Source: Microcaldota archaeon (lineage in GTDB: Archaea; Micrarchaeota; Micrarchaeia; Micrarchaeales; Micrarchaeaceae). Taken from it: a stretch of 41,035 bases of DNA. The notes beneath the pieces are model-generated. The model was given only the letters and a program-made list of their open reading frames with translations, ran no database searches and had not been told where the DNA came from. Below are positions 33,277 to 40,839 of this stretch, in pieces (positions within the stretch are counted from its first letter, which is position 1; every line of letters starts with the position of its first letter). The stretch lies in contig JAKBRD010000003.1 in NCBI GenBank assembly GCA_021834865.1, positions 1 through 41,035 on the forward strand. Reading direction: 5' to 3'. A program made the translations under genes and the position numbers.

Positions 33277-34362
33277 TCAAGCACCAGATTTTTGCAATAT
33301 GTGTTTAATCGATGCCGCGATAATAATGTCTTTGATTCCCAACTTCCGCATGAAATATATTACTTTTTCCCTGGTGCAGCCGTTATCAATGAGCATGCGG
33401 ACAATCTTTTCTATGGAGATGGATCTAAGCTCGCTTTCTATTAAGAAATCGAGTTTTCCGCTTATCTCCTTTCCGAATGCATGTTCGGCAGCTTCCATTA
33501 TCGAACGCTTAGTAAGGGTATATTCCATGGAATCACACTTCACAGTACAGAAACCTATCTCGAATTTTTGTATGTGCTTTATAGCTGACTTTTTTACCTT
33601 TCCGCCAAGGCTTAGCATTATGCAGTAACACGATCCCCTTTCCAACTCCGGAAGAGCTATAAGCTCTTTTTCTTCCAACAGCATTGACGATTTAAGCGAA
33701 TTCAAGTTATCCGTTCCGTATATCTTGAACAGGAATATAGTACCGGCATTGTAGATTATTTCGTTGTTGACGTCTCCTAAAAGTTGTGTTGCGGCTATTA
33801 TGCCTATCCCGTATTTCCTTCCTTCCCTGAATATTCGTGATATTTGGACTTTGGTATCAGGATTTCCTAAAAAGTGCCATATTTCATCAACAAACACTGA
33901 CATGTCAATGCTGCCTATTGAGCCCATACAGTCAAGAATTTGAGATAGCAACAGTGTAGCCTTTGACAGCTTCGCCTCAGCTTCAAATTTTGACAGGTTA
34001 AGGTATTGGCCCTTGGATTTTGAAAATCCTGCTTTCGGTTCGAATTCAGATAATGCCAATGCATGTGCTATTCCGGCGTATTCCCCAGACCAATCCAATA
34101 TTATAATGCGCTTGCCTGCAATTGATGAGAATTTCATTATCAGGTTTAGCATCAGGTTAGTTTTTCCAGACCCTGAAGTGCCGAGTATTGCAATATGTGG
34201 ATTTATGAGGCTCTTTCTTACATAGAATACCGGATCACGGTATTTTTGGGTTTTGCCTATGTAAACAGCTTCTTCTAACTCTTCTAGGGAATTTTGCGGC
34301 TCCGAAGGCTCAAAGAAGGGGATTTTAGAAACAAGAGATCCAACAGGGATTATATTTTTCAT
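33277..34362 (-). CDS. HerA/VirB4/CedB-like translocation ATPase
   Basis: This 361-residue protein is almost wholly a RecA-type motor. An N-terminal region (SLVSKIPFFEP, then VFYVRKSLINPHIAILG) leads into Walker A GTSGSGKT (residues 61-68). LDWSGEYAG follows at about 90-98; this D-x-x-GEY form is typical of HerA and CedB/VirB4 motors. Walker B is SVFVDEIWHF (Asp159, Glu160), and the strand IIAATQLLGD is the sensor. A C-terminal helical region of about 90 residues ends the protein. Such ATPases power DNA movement in type IV secretion and in the Sulfolobus Ced import system. ATG 34362 is used; a GTG at 34371 overlaps the upstream stop by one base. Confidence 0.8.
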   Translation of the reverse strand: MKNIIPVGSLVSKIPFFEPSEPQNSLEELEEAVYIGKTQKYRDPVFYVRKSLINPHIAILGTSGSGKTNLMLNLIMKFSSIAGKRIIILDWSGEYAGIAHALALSEFEPKAGFSKSKGQYLNLSKFEAEAKLSKATLLLSQILDCMGSIGSIDMSVFVDEIWHFLGNPDTKVQISRIFREGRKYGIGIIAATQLLGDVNNEIIYNAGTIFLFKIYGTDNLNSLKSSMLLEEKELIALPELERGSCYCIMLSLGGKVKKSAIKHIQKFEIGFCTVKCDSMEYTLTKRSIMEAAEHAFGKEISGKLDFLIESELRSISIEKIVRMLIDNGCTREKVIYFMRKLGIKDIIIAASIKHILQKSGA

Positions 34363-34370
34363 TTTTACCA

Positions 34371-35087
34371 CTAATGGATGGCCAGGATTATTTCAGAAGC
34401 CTTCAAAACCTTTGAGGTTGAACCAAGTACCGAATCGAATAGGCTAGACACTTGCTTTATGGCCATTTTTGCAGAATTCTGTGCGGCATAGGCGTTATCC
34501 CCGTACTCTGACACTATAACGTAATAATGGACGTCTACTGGAGTTCCGCCAGATACGAAGTCTTCTATTTCATCGCTTAGGTGGCTTATTTCGGCTCTGA
34601 GCCTTGCCTCCACCATTGCGGACTTATGGGAGGATTTGTCAAGGCGCGAAAGCTGTATCTCCTTTATTCTTTTCTGTGTCTGCAGCTTTTCCATGAAATT
34701 TTTTAAATTGACCCTTTCGACAGATGCCATGAACCTGAAAGGAAATTCTGTTTTGGATATTATGCTTTCCATACTATCCCTGTCCAGTTTCCCATTTCCG
34801 GATCCGTTTATAGATGAAGCAGCTATTGCAGTGTATCCATTGTTCAATCTGCTAAGTAGACATAACTTGTCATTTCCTTCAATCATATTGCCATCGCTGC
34901 CGTTAACGCCAAGTAACCGCTCGGAATGAATTATGTTGGCTTTGGTGTCTATTATCAAAAGTGCATAGGCTATGCCGAGCAGTAGTGCCATTGGCCAGTA
35001 ATTATGCATAAATGCGATTATAATCAGAGCGATGCCAGCCTGCATTATCAGGTTCTCGTTTCTTCTTAGTGCATTTTTAATCTTCAT
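34371..35087 (-). CDS. Membrane-anchored protein resembling a detached VirB4 N-terminal domain
   Basis: This 238-residue protein has two N-terminal hydrophobic segments (about residues 13-27 and 31-46). A soluble domain follows, with a beta strand (FRFMASVERVNLKNF), a long charged helix (RLDKSSHKSAMVEARLRAE) and a closing pattern of DVHYYVIVSEYG and a helix. This order recalls the non-ATPase N-terminal half of VirB4/TrbE-type proteins, here encoded separately and fused to two membrane helices as VirB3 would supply. The downstream gene, which begins at or near the stop, supplies the motor half. The match is by pattern only. ATG 35087 follows the VirB6-like gene by nine bases. Confidence 0.6.
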   Translation of the reverse strand: MKIKNALRRNENLIMQAGIALIIIAFMHNYWPMALLLGIAYALLIIDTKANIIHSERLLGVNGSDGNMIEGNDKLCLLSRLNNGYTAIAASSINGSGNGKLDRDSMESIISKTEFPFRFMASVERVNLKNFMEKLQTQKRIKEIQLSRLDKSSHKSAMVEARLRAEISHLSDEIEDFVSGGTPVDVHYYVIVSEYGDNAYAAQNSAKMAIKQVSSLFDSVLGSTSKVLKASEIILAIH

Positions 35088-35096
35088 TTCAAAACC

Positions 35097-36113
35097 TTAA
35101 AACACGTCAAACCTTGAAAAGGACACTTCTGTTCCGAGTATCCTAGCAAATTCCCTTGCAGATATTATGGTAAGAATTACGCTGAAGATTGGAAACATTA
35201 TCACTTCAACCACTATCAGCACCACCTGCCTGAAAACATACAGTATTGAATTTTCAGAGGATGAGAGTATGGAAGACGCATTTGAGAAAATGGAACTTAT
35301 TGATTCTTTGCTTGGCTGCGAAGATTGATTATAGGAATACAGGCCATTCAAGCTAGATTTTGTTGCGGTTATTAATTGTAAAGTAGAAGTTTGCGAATAG
35401 CTTTGAACCATAGATGCATCAAGCATATAGGACATTGGCAGCACCACGAAAAGGCTTATCGCTATAGCCATTATTGCCCCGCCAAGCCTGCGGGTAAGAT
35501 AAAGGGTGCGGAGGACCATGCCCAAAGGCAATAGCACAGGTATAGCTACATATGAAATTACTTTGATTACTGAATATTGCAAGAATATACTGAATACTGA
35601 AAGCGTGAGGAGTTCTATTATATCCCCCAATTGCATGAGGAACGGCTTGAACAGGTTGTTAAATGATATCGATGCCAAGCCAATGCTCAGATGCAGCGAG
35701 GAAATAAGCCCTGCAACAGCATATAAGCTGCTTATTGCAAGAAGCGACCCGCTCGACAGGTCAAATAACGATGGATATTGATGGCCGTTTATTGTGACTC
35801 CGGACAACCCCATTAGGTAACCTTCCGAAAAACATATTGCATAGCTATAGTTGTATGGACCTGTGCATGCATTGACAGAATTGCCAGAAACCCCATATGC
35901 TATGGAATTGGTAATTCCCGTTACAAAACCACCTGGAAGAAACAGTATTATTAAAATTCCAAGAATTGCGGCATTTATAAACGATTCTATGAGTTCGTTC
36001 CTGCCGAAATCCTTGAGCTTTTTGTTGTCGAATGCGAACCCAAGCCCAAATATGATTCCGCCCACTGCCAGCATTATCGAAACGATTGTAATACCTATTT
36101 CGTATCCGTACAT
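35097..36113 (-). CDS. VirB6/TrbL/CedA-like polytopic membrane protein
   Basis: This 338-residue protein has about seven membrane segments (about residues 6-27, 44-64, 115-140, 155-180, 183-200, 208-228 and 300-330). An outer loop with two Cys (NACTGPYNYSYAICFSEG) lies between the second and third. The segment RTLYLTRRLGGAIMAIAIS and the C-terminal SAREFARILGTE match what I recall of archaeal VirB6/TrbL/CedA-type channel proteins. These form the membrane core through which DNA passes. I chose ATG 36113; the frame extends to 36170, but that part overlaps the pilin gene and is Cys/His-rich and unlike a membrane protein. It lies 13 bases after the pilin-like gene. Confidence 0.7.
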   Translation of the reverse strand: MYGYEIGITIVSIMLAVGGIIFGLGFAFDNKKLKDFGRNELIESFINAAILGILIILFLPGGFVTGITNSIAYGVSGNSVNACTGPYNYSYAICFSEGYLMGLSGVTINGHQYPSLFDLSSGSLLAISSLYAVAGLISSLHLSIGLASISFNNLFKPFLMQLGDIIELLTLSVFSIFLQYSVIKVISYVAIPVLLPLGMVLRTLYLTRRLGGAIMAIAISLFVVLPMSYMLDASMVQSYSQTSTLQLITATKSSLNGLYSYNQSSQPSKESISSIFSNASSILSSSENSILYVFRQVVLIVVEVIMFPIFSVILTIISAREFARILGTEVSFSRFDVF

Positions 36114-36126
36114 TCGGCCGCACGCT

Positions 36127-36531
36127 TTATGTTGTAGACACGGAATTGGCGAGCAGATGCGAAGATGCAACTGCGAGAGAGGTTGATGCCACGCTTAGAA
36201 GGCTTATTATTATTGCCCCGATTATGATATTTATCGAAGCTGTATGGAAATTGGCCCTCTTGTCCGGAGGCATTACCTGGCCTACGGCATAAAATACCCC
36301 AGCAACTATGAAAAGAACCGCGCCAAGGATAGGGCCTACCTGCGAAAGCACAGATTTGATGTATGTCAATTCGGATACGATGCCTATCGTACTCGAATTC
36401 AGGAGCATTGAAGAAGCACCGTTGCTTATCGAAAACAGGTATATCTGCAGTACGAAAAGCAGGATAAGCAGATGCTTGATCCTGAGCAATTTGCTAGCTA
36501 GTGCTTTTACATATCTAGGAATTTTTGGCAT
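36127..36531 (-). CDS. VirB2/TedC-like pilin candidate
   Basis: This 134-residue protein has a basic N-terminus and a signal-peptide-like hydrophobic stretch (about residues 20-40). Two further hydrophobic helices (about 65-88 and 100-125) are joined by a short charged loop, PPDKRANFHTAS. A signal sequence plus a helical hairpin with a positively charged loop is the design of VirB2/TrbC pilins and of the archaeal pilins CedA1/TedC, and the gene directly precedes a VirB6-like gene. The mature subunit would sit in the membrane and could polymerise into a filament. ATG 36531 has AAGGTG five bases upstream. It is the first gene after the strong promoter at 36544-36597. Confidence 0.68.
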   Translation of the reverse strand: MPKIPRYVKALASKLLRIKHLLILLFVLQIYLFSISNGASSMLLNSSTIGIVSELTYIKSVLSQVGPILGAVLFIVAGVFYAVGQVMPPDKRANFHTASINIIIGAIIISLLSVASTSLAVASSHLLANSVSTT

Positions 36532-36543
36532 GTCTACACCTTT

Positions 36544-36559
36544 TACTTTTATACAAGTA
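36544..36559. repeat. Near-palindromic operator-like repeat, proximal copy
   Basis: TACTTTTATACAAGTA has 5-base arms TACTT and AAGTA around a 6-base centre. It lies where transcription of the pilin-like gene is predicted to start. Its first 15 bases recur exactly at 36583-36597. Confidence 0.6.
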
Positions 36560-36569
36560 TTTTATTTAG

Positions 36570-36582
36570 ATAAATATTTAAA
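36570..36582 (-). promoter_or_regulatory. TATA element of the secretion-like cluster
   Basis: Read on the minus strand, TTTAAATATTTAT is centred about 45 bases before ATG 36531. It predicts transcription starting near 36551 and a 20-base leader carrying the AAGGTG site. It is bracketed by two copies of a 15-base repeat. Confidence 0.6.
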
Positions 36583-36597
36583 TACTTTTATACAAGT
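36583..36597. repeat. Operator-like repeat, distal copy
   Basis: TACTTTTATACAAGT is identical to bases 36544-36558 and starts 39 bases from that copy. It sits directly upstream of the TATA element, over the probable BRE. On the minus strand it contains TATAAAAG, so it could itself be a second TATA element. Confidence 0.6.
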
Positions 36598-36629
36598 GAG
36601 GCGTAGGAAATAGGCATTAGATTTCTGAA

Positions 36630-38150
36630 TTATTTGGATTTATTCGCAGAATAGTTCAGGTATTCGGAGCTTATGTAGGAAAACCCTTCTGGAAGGAAGG
36701 TGTATTTGTTCGATATGTACCTTGAGATGTTCATGTACAGGTTCGGGAACTTTATGGTGGCGTTTCTGTATGCTGTTATCCTGTGCGATATTGAGGATAT
36801 GGATCCGTTTAATGTTACGGTCCTGTTCGCCAGCACCAGGTAGAACATGCAGCTTTTATTAGTAGAGAAGCTTGTCTTGACGTCTTTTACGTTCAAGAAC
36901 TTTCCGAAGCTGTATTTTGAAATGCTCCTTTCATAATTAGAATAGTTGGATTGGCCGCTTATGCTTATGCCATTTATGAAATTCGACGCATTTCTGAGCT
37001 CGAAAAAGCTTGCATTCGAGCTGAACGATAGCGTTGCCGTGTAGGTTATATTAAAACCAGGAGCGCAGAAAGAATCGAACGTGTAATATGGAAATGCGTA
37101 CATCTTTACTTTTTTTGTACTGTTTACTACTGAAGTGACAGGAATTTTGACAGTACTTTTTACGTAGCTACCGAAATAGCTGATTGTGCCAAGGGCGGAT
37201 TTTGCCACGGCAGACGTATTGCTCAACGGGGTCGTTCTTGCTGTAGTATAGTTGGAATAGTTAAAAGGCATAAAATAAGCATATATGCCTTTGGTGAATT
37301 CTGGTGAAGCAATATTCAGGGAAAGATTGGCAACATAGTCGTTCGTTTCGTTTATCTGGCTTAATGTTGAATTTATTTTTTGCCCGTTTCCATAGAAGAA
37401 CTGTATGTTTGACAGGTTCGCTGTCGTGTAATTAGAAAGCCCCGAATAATCGACTTCAACAGGATAGTAAACGGTTGAAGAATTGGGCTGATGCTCAAAA
37501 AGAGAGTCATTGATGCTTATCCTTGCATGCGGAAACATGCCCAGAGACAGCGAGGGCCCGGTAGGCCATATTGGTGCTATGATAAGGGCTATGGCGACAA
37601 CCACGGCAGCATAAGGCACCATTCGTACGGTTTTTTTTGATGGTGAAAATCTTTTGCGTATTTTATGAAGTTTAGACTCTCCAAAAGCAGCACTTATGAA
37701 TATTGATATGACTGCGCCTATGAGCAGATAGTATCCAACTATGGCAGTGTTTATTGCAAAATTCAGGTTTGCAAAAAATCCAAGGAAATACAGCAGATCT
37801 GGAAGCGCAAGTACGGAATATGAATATAGCTTGTATTCCCTTTTCATCTCAATGATATATACTGTAAAAAATGCCGCGATGGAAAATATGCCGTAGTATG
37901 CCGTGATGCTCTTTCCCATATAGAGAAGAGAGCCAGCGATTATGAAAGCCAGAGCACCTACGATTTCGTAGGTGGAGAGCTTATCGCTGAATGCTGACAG
38001 TACTCCCAAGATTACGAATAAGGGAAATGCGTACAGTATGAAGTACGCGTTGTTGGTAATGGTAAAGTATGCCAGAAATACTGCAGCCAGAAAAAGCCAC
38101 AGTGCAAGGGCGATAGGTTTTAACGCCCTTTCTACGTCCCTGTTTGGCAT
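36630..38150 (-). CDS. Polytopic membrane protein with large sequon-rich outer domain
   Basis: I do not recognise the family. Residues 1-200 contain about seven hydrophobic segments, the last (YAAVVVAIALIIAPIWP) after a basic loop (KIRKRFSPSKKTVR). The remaining 300 residues are Ser/Thr/Asn/Tyr-rich and strand-like. They carry about 20 N-x-S/T sequons (for example NSS, NYT, NLS, NET, NAS) and two Cys, so the domain is very probably outside the cell and N-glycosylated. ATG 38150 is 15 bases after the aCPSF1 stop, so it may be cotranscribed with aCPSF1. It ends about 100 bases before the pilin-like gene. It could be an adhesin or receptor for the cluster, which is inference from position. Confidence 0.65.
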   Translation of the reverse strand: MPNRDVERALKPIALALWLFLAAVFLAYFTITNNAYFILYAFPLFVILGVLSAFSDKLSTYEIVGALAFIIAGSLLYMGKSITAYYGIFSIAAFFTVYIIEMKREYKLYSYSVLALPDLLYFLGFFANLNFAINTAIVGYYLLIGAVISIFISAAFGESKLHKIRKRFSPSKKTVRMVPYAAVVVAIALIIAPIWPTGPSLSLGMFPHARISINDSLFEHQPNSSTVYYPVEVDYSGLSNYTTANLSNIQFFYGNGQKINSTLSQINETNDYVANLSLNIASPEFTKGIYAYFMPFNYSNYTTARTTPLSNTSAVAKSALGTISYFGSYVKSTVKIPVTSVVNSTKKVKMYAFPYYTFDSFCAPGFNITYTATLSFSSNASFFELRNASNFINGISISGQSNYSNYERSISKYSFGKFLNVKDVKTSFSTNKSCMFYLVLANRTVTLNGSISSISHRITAYRNATIKFPNLYMNISRYISNKYTFLPEGFSYISSEYLNYSANKSK

Positions 38151-38165
38151 CCATACCAGCCATTT

Positions 38166-40130
38166 TTATTTTAATCTTATGGAATCAAGGTTCATTGGAG
38201 CCCTTGCATCTGCATGTACCAATCTTCCGAGAGTCCTTGCGAGATCCTCGCATTTCTGCTCTTCTCCGTGCATTGTGAATATGTTCTTCGGCTTTGCGCT
38301 CAGCTTCTGCACGAAGCTCATGAGCTGGTGCCTGTCGCTGTGTCCGGAAAAACCTTCAACTGTTTTTATGTTCATGTTGACTTTTATTGGCACGAGCTTT
38401 CCGTTTTCGTCCGGAAGAGGCACTTCGCTTACTCCGTTCTGTATCCTGCGGCCCATGGAGCCTGCGCTGTTGTATCCGACGAATATAAGGGTGTTCTTGG
38501 GGTCGTCTGCCAGCCTCTTGAAATATTCCACGCTAGCTCCACCGTTCATCATTCCTCCGCTAGCGAGTATTATGGAAGGCCCCTTTTCGAAGACCTCCTC
38601 CCTCTCTCCTTTTATAACCTCGAATATGTCGCTTTCGAACGGTGACCTGTTGCTCAGTATCCTGTTCTTGAGGTTCTCCTTCAGGTATTCCGGATAAGCA
38701 GTGTGTATGGCGCTTGCCTCGAGTATCATTCCGTCAAGAAACACCGGGACGTCAAGCTTGTAAGGGCTGTTTTCCCCGGTCAGGTAGCTTTCCAGCACCA
38801 GCTGCAGCTCTTGGCTTCTTCCGACTGCAAACAGCGGCACCAGAACCTTGCCCCCACCGTCTATGGTCCTCTTTATCGTATCCATAAGGTTCTTTTCGGC
38901 ATCGTGCCTGTTTGGGGTTATATCGCTTGGTCCCCCGTATGTGCTCTCTATGAAAAGGGAGTCTATGCGCGGGTAGCGCGTCGATGTTGGGTCGAAAAGC
39001 CTTGTGAAGCCATACTTCATGTCCCCGGTATGCACTATGTTGTACATCCCTTCTCCGACATGCATGTGGACCGTTGAGCTTCCGAGTATGTGGCCTGCAT
39101 TGTGGTATGTGAGCTTGAGCTCGTCGGTTATGTTTGTTACCTCGTTATAGTCCCTTGTTATTATGTGCGTAAGCATTTTGCGAACGTCCTTCTCCGAATA
39201 CAGTGGAGTGGCTCCGCTTCTCTGGACCAGCTTTATGTAGTCATTGAGCAGCAGCGCTGCAAGATCCCTGGTTGGAGGTGTGCAGTATACCGGACCCTCG
39301 TAACCGTACTTGAACAGATACGGTATGAAGCCCATATGGTCCATGTGCCCGTGGGTTACGACTACGGCATCCAGCTCGTTTATCGAGAAGTTGGCGCTGT
39401 CAAGATACGGAAAAGCCTTGTTGTTTTCTGAATTGGCGTTGGCATCCAGGCCTTTTATTCCAGGCTCAGGGCTTATTCCGCAGTCTATTATTACCTTCGA
39501 ATGGGGCGTTTCAAGCAGCAGGCTGCTCCTGCCAACCTCCCTGAAGCCGCCAAGGGCAGTTGCCTTCAGCCATTCGCTTTTCGTTATAACGCGATTTATG
39601 TTCTTTCCTATTGTATTCAGGAACTTTTTCCTAAAATCGCTTTCGTTGAACATGAGCTGCCTGACTCCCTTTATGGTCTCGCTGTCCATAGTAGGGGTCC
39701 TGAGTACCCTGGGAACCCAGCTCGTCTCGGTGGCTATGGCCTTCAGCGTTGAGCCGCCCTTGCCTATGACAAGTCCAGGCTTAAGGGCTTCTATGTAAAC
39801 CTCGGCAAAATCCGGAACGAACCTTATGTTGGTAACGTTGGCCTCCTTCGGTATGAGCTGCTTTACCACCTCCATGGCCTTCTCAGGAGCCATAAGGGAT
39901 GAATTCTCGCTGCGTATTATGAGCTTTTTCTTTATAGCAGATGCTATGTCGCGCACTAGGTTCTCGTCTTGGTAAACCGCTTTTATGTTCTTGACTACGA
40001 CTATGATGTCAGGGCCCTCGAACTCGGCTTTCGAAAATCCGGCCTCGCTAGGCAGCAGCGACTGTATCTTTTTGAAAAGCTCTTCTGATCGCTCTTTTGA
40101 TGTATCTTTCTCAGTTTTTTTGTCTTCCAA
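38166..40130 (-). CDS. fttA: aCPSF1/FttA transcription termination ribonuclease (KH/beta-CASP)
   Basis: This is the archaeal homologue of eukaryotic CPSF73, which cleaves nascent RNA at U-rich sites and drives transcription termination. Two KH-type domains occupy about residues 1-150, with the GxxG loop in VIGKGGSTLKAI. The metallo-beta-lactamase domain carries THGHMDHMG, NAGHILGSS and HTGDMKYG. The beta-CASP domain contains FAVGRSQE, ASGGMMNGG and GFSGHSDRHQL, with the final MHGEEQK. All zinc-binding positions appear intact, and 654 residues is the usual length. The start is TTG 40130, preceded by GTGAT. It lies 67 bases after psmB. Confidence 0.95.
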   Translation of the reverse strand: MEDKKTEKDTSKERSEELFKKIQSLLPSEAGFSKAEFEGPDIIVVVKNIKAVYQDENLVRDIASAIKKKLIIRSENSSLMAPEKAMEVVKQLIPKEANVTNIRFVPDFAEVYIEALKPGLVIGKGGSTLKAIATETSWVPRVLRTPTMDSETIKGVRQLMFNESDFRKKFLNTIGKNINRVITKSEWLKATALGGFREVGRSSLLLETPHSKVIIDCGISPEPGIKGLDANANSENNKAFPYLDSANFSINELDAVVVTHGHMDHMGFIPYLFKYGYEGPVYCTPPTRDLAALLLNDYIKLVQRSGATPLYSEKDVRKMLTHIITRDYNEVTNITDELKLTYHNAGHILGSSTVHMHVGEGMYNIVHTGDMKYGFTRLFDPTSTRYPRIDSLFIESTYGGPSDITPNRHDAEKNLMDTIKRTIDGGGKVLVPLFAVGRSQELQLVLESYLTGENSPYKLDVPVFLDGMILEASAIHTAYPEYLKENLKNRILSNRSPFESDIFEVIKGEREEVFEKGPSIILASGGMMNGGASVEYFKRLADDPKNTLIFVGYNSAGSMGRRIQNGVSEVPLPDENGKLVPIKVNMNIKTVEGFSGHSDRHQLMSFVQKLSAKPKNIFTMHGEEQKCEDLARTLGRLVHADARAPMNLDSIRLK

Positions 40131-40171
40131 TAAATCACTTCAGTAAAACAAGTAGCACCCTAATTGATTGC

Positions 40172-40188
40172 ATTCCGAAAGGCGGAAT
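40172..40188 (-). repeat. Small hairpin between psmB and aCPSF1
   Basis: Arms ATTCCG and CGGAAT (6 bases) flank a 5-base loop, 10 bases after the psmB stop. No T-run follows on the minus strand, so it could be a weak terminator, a processing site or a protein-binding dyad. Confidence 0.35.
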
Positions 40189-40197
40189 CAGCATGGC

Positions 40198-40839
40198 TCA
40201 TTTCTGAGCTGTTGCCTTTTCCAGTTCCTTTCCAGTATACTCTACATACCCGTTGGCTTTTGTTATCGAAGCAACGGTTATGTTGTTTCCAGTGGCCGAA
40301 TCGCGCCTCATCGCGATGCTGAGAGCCCTGGCTGCTACCTTTATGCCATCCTTTATTGTCAGCGTGGGCTTGTATGTCTCTTCCAGGTATCCAAGCGCAG
40401 TCAGTGAACCGCTTCCCGTGGATGTGAACTTTTCCTCTGTAAAGCCTCCGAGCGCGTCAAGATTGTAGACGTAGCCCTTGTTGTCATCGTCAACTCCAGC
40501 AACTATGAGCTGCACGTAGAACGGCATCATCTTGTTCTCCTGCAGTATTATCGATAGCAGCGTAGCTGCGGACTTTGGAGACATTGGCCTGCTCTCGTTC
40601 ATCTTGTATATCTCGTTTTGTATTTTAAGTATCCTTATTATTTCCTGCGCGTCGCCCACTGCGCCGGCTATTGTCATTGCAAGGTTCGAATCTATAGACC
40701 AGACCTTCCTTGCTTCGGTGCTTGCTATGAACGTATCCATAGTAGCCCTAGAATCGGCTCCAACCACAACTCCATCAGAGCACACTATCCCTACTGTAGT
40801 CGTTCCCTTCATATATCTTTTCATATCTTTTTCATCCAT
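40198..40839 (-). CDS. psmB: Proteasome beta subunit
   Basis: This is the catalytic subunit of the 20S proteasome, which degrades proteins inside the sealed chamber. A 12-residue propeptide (MDEKDMKRYMKG) is removed autocatalytically to expose Thr13, the N-terminal nucleophile of TTTVGIVCSDG. The Asp in GADSRAT and the Lys in EARKVWSID complete the catalytic set. TGSGSLTALGYLE and RRDSATGNNITVA are the other family hallmarks. The length of 213 residues is typical. ATG 40839 is preceded by GAGGCGAG. The alpha subunit is not in the window. The gene probably begins the minus-strand group that includes aCPSF1. Confidence 0.97.
   Translation of the reverse strand: MDEKDMKRYMKGTTTVGIVCSDGVVVGADSRATMDTFIASTEARKVWSIDSNLAMTIAGAVGDAQEIIRILKIQNEIYKMNESRPMSPKSAATLLSIILQENKMMPFYVQLIVAGVDDDNKGYVYNLDALGGFTEEKFTSTGSGSLTALGYLEETYKPTLTIKDGIKVAARALSIAMRRDSATGNNITVASITKANGYVEYTGKELEKATAQK

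Noticed and set aside
36114..36170. Extension of the VirB6-like protein to an upstream start
   Set aside because: The 19 added residues overlap the pilin-like gene and are Cys/Pro/His-rich; ATG 36113 gives a normal membrane-protein start.
36544..36597. Interpretation of the duplicated TATAAAAG as two ordinary TATA boxes
   Set aside because: The proximal copy is only about 13-22 bases from the ATG, which would put the transcription start inside the gene. The shared 15-base identity also reaches well beyond a TATA box. The distal copy may still serve as one.
29279..38150. Interpretation as an integrated conjugative plasmid
   Set aside because: No relaxase, integrase, replication protein, partition gene, att-like direct repeats or tRNA target site is visible, and the flanks are core genes on both sides.
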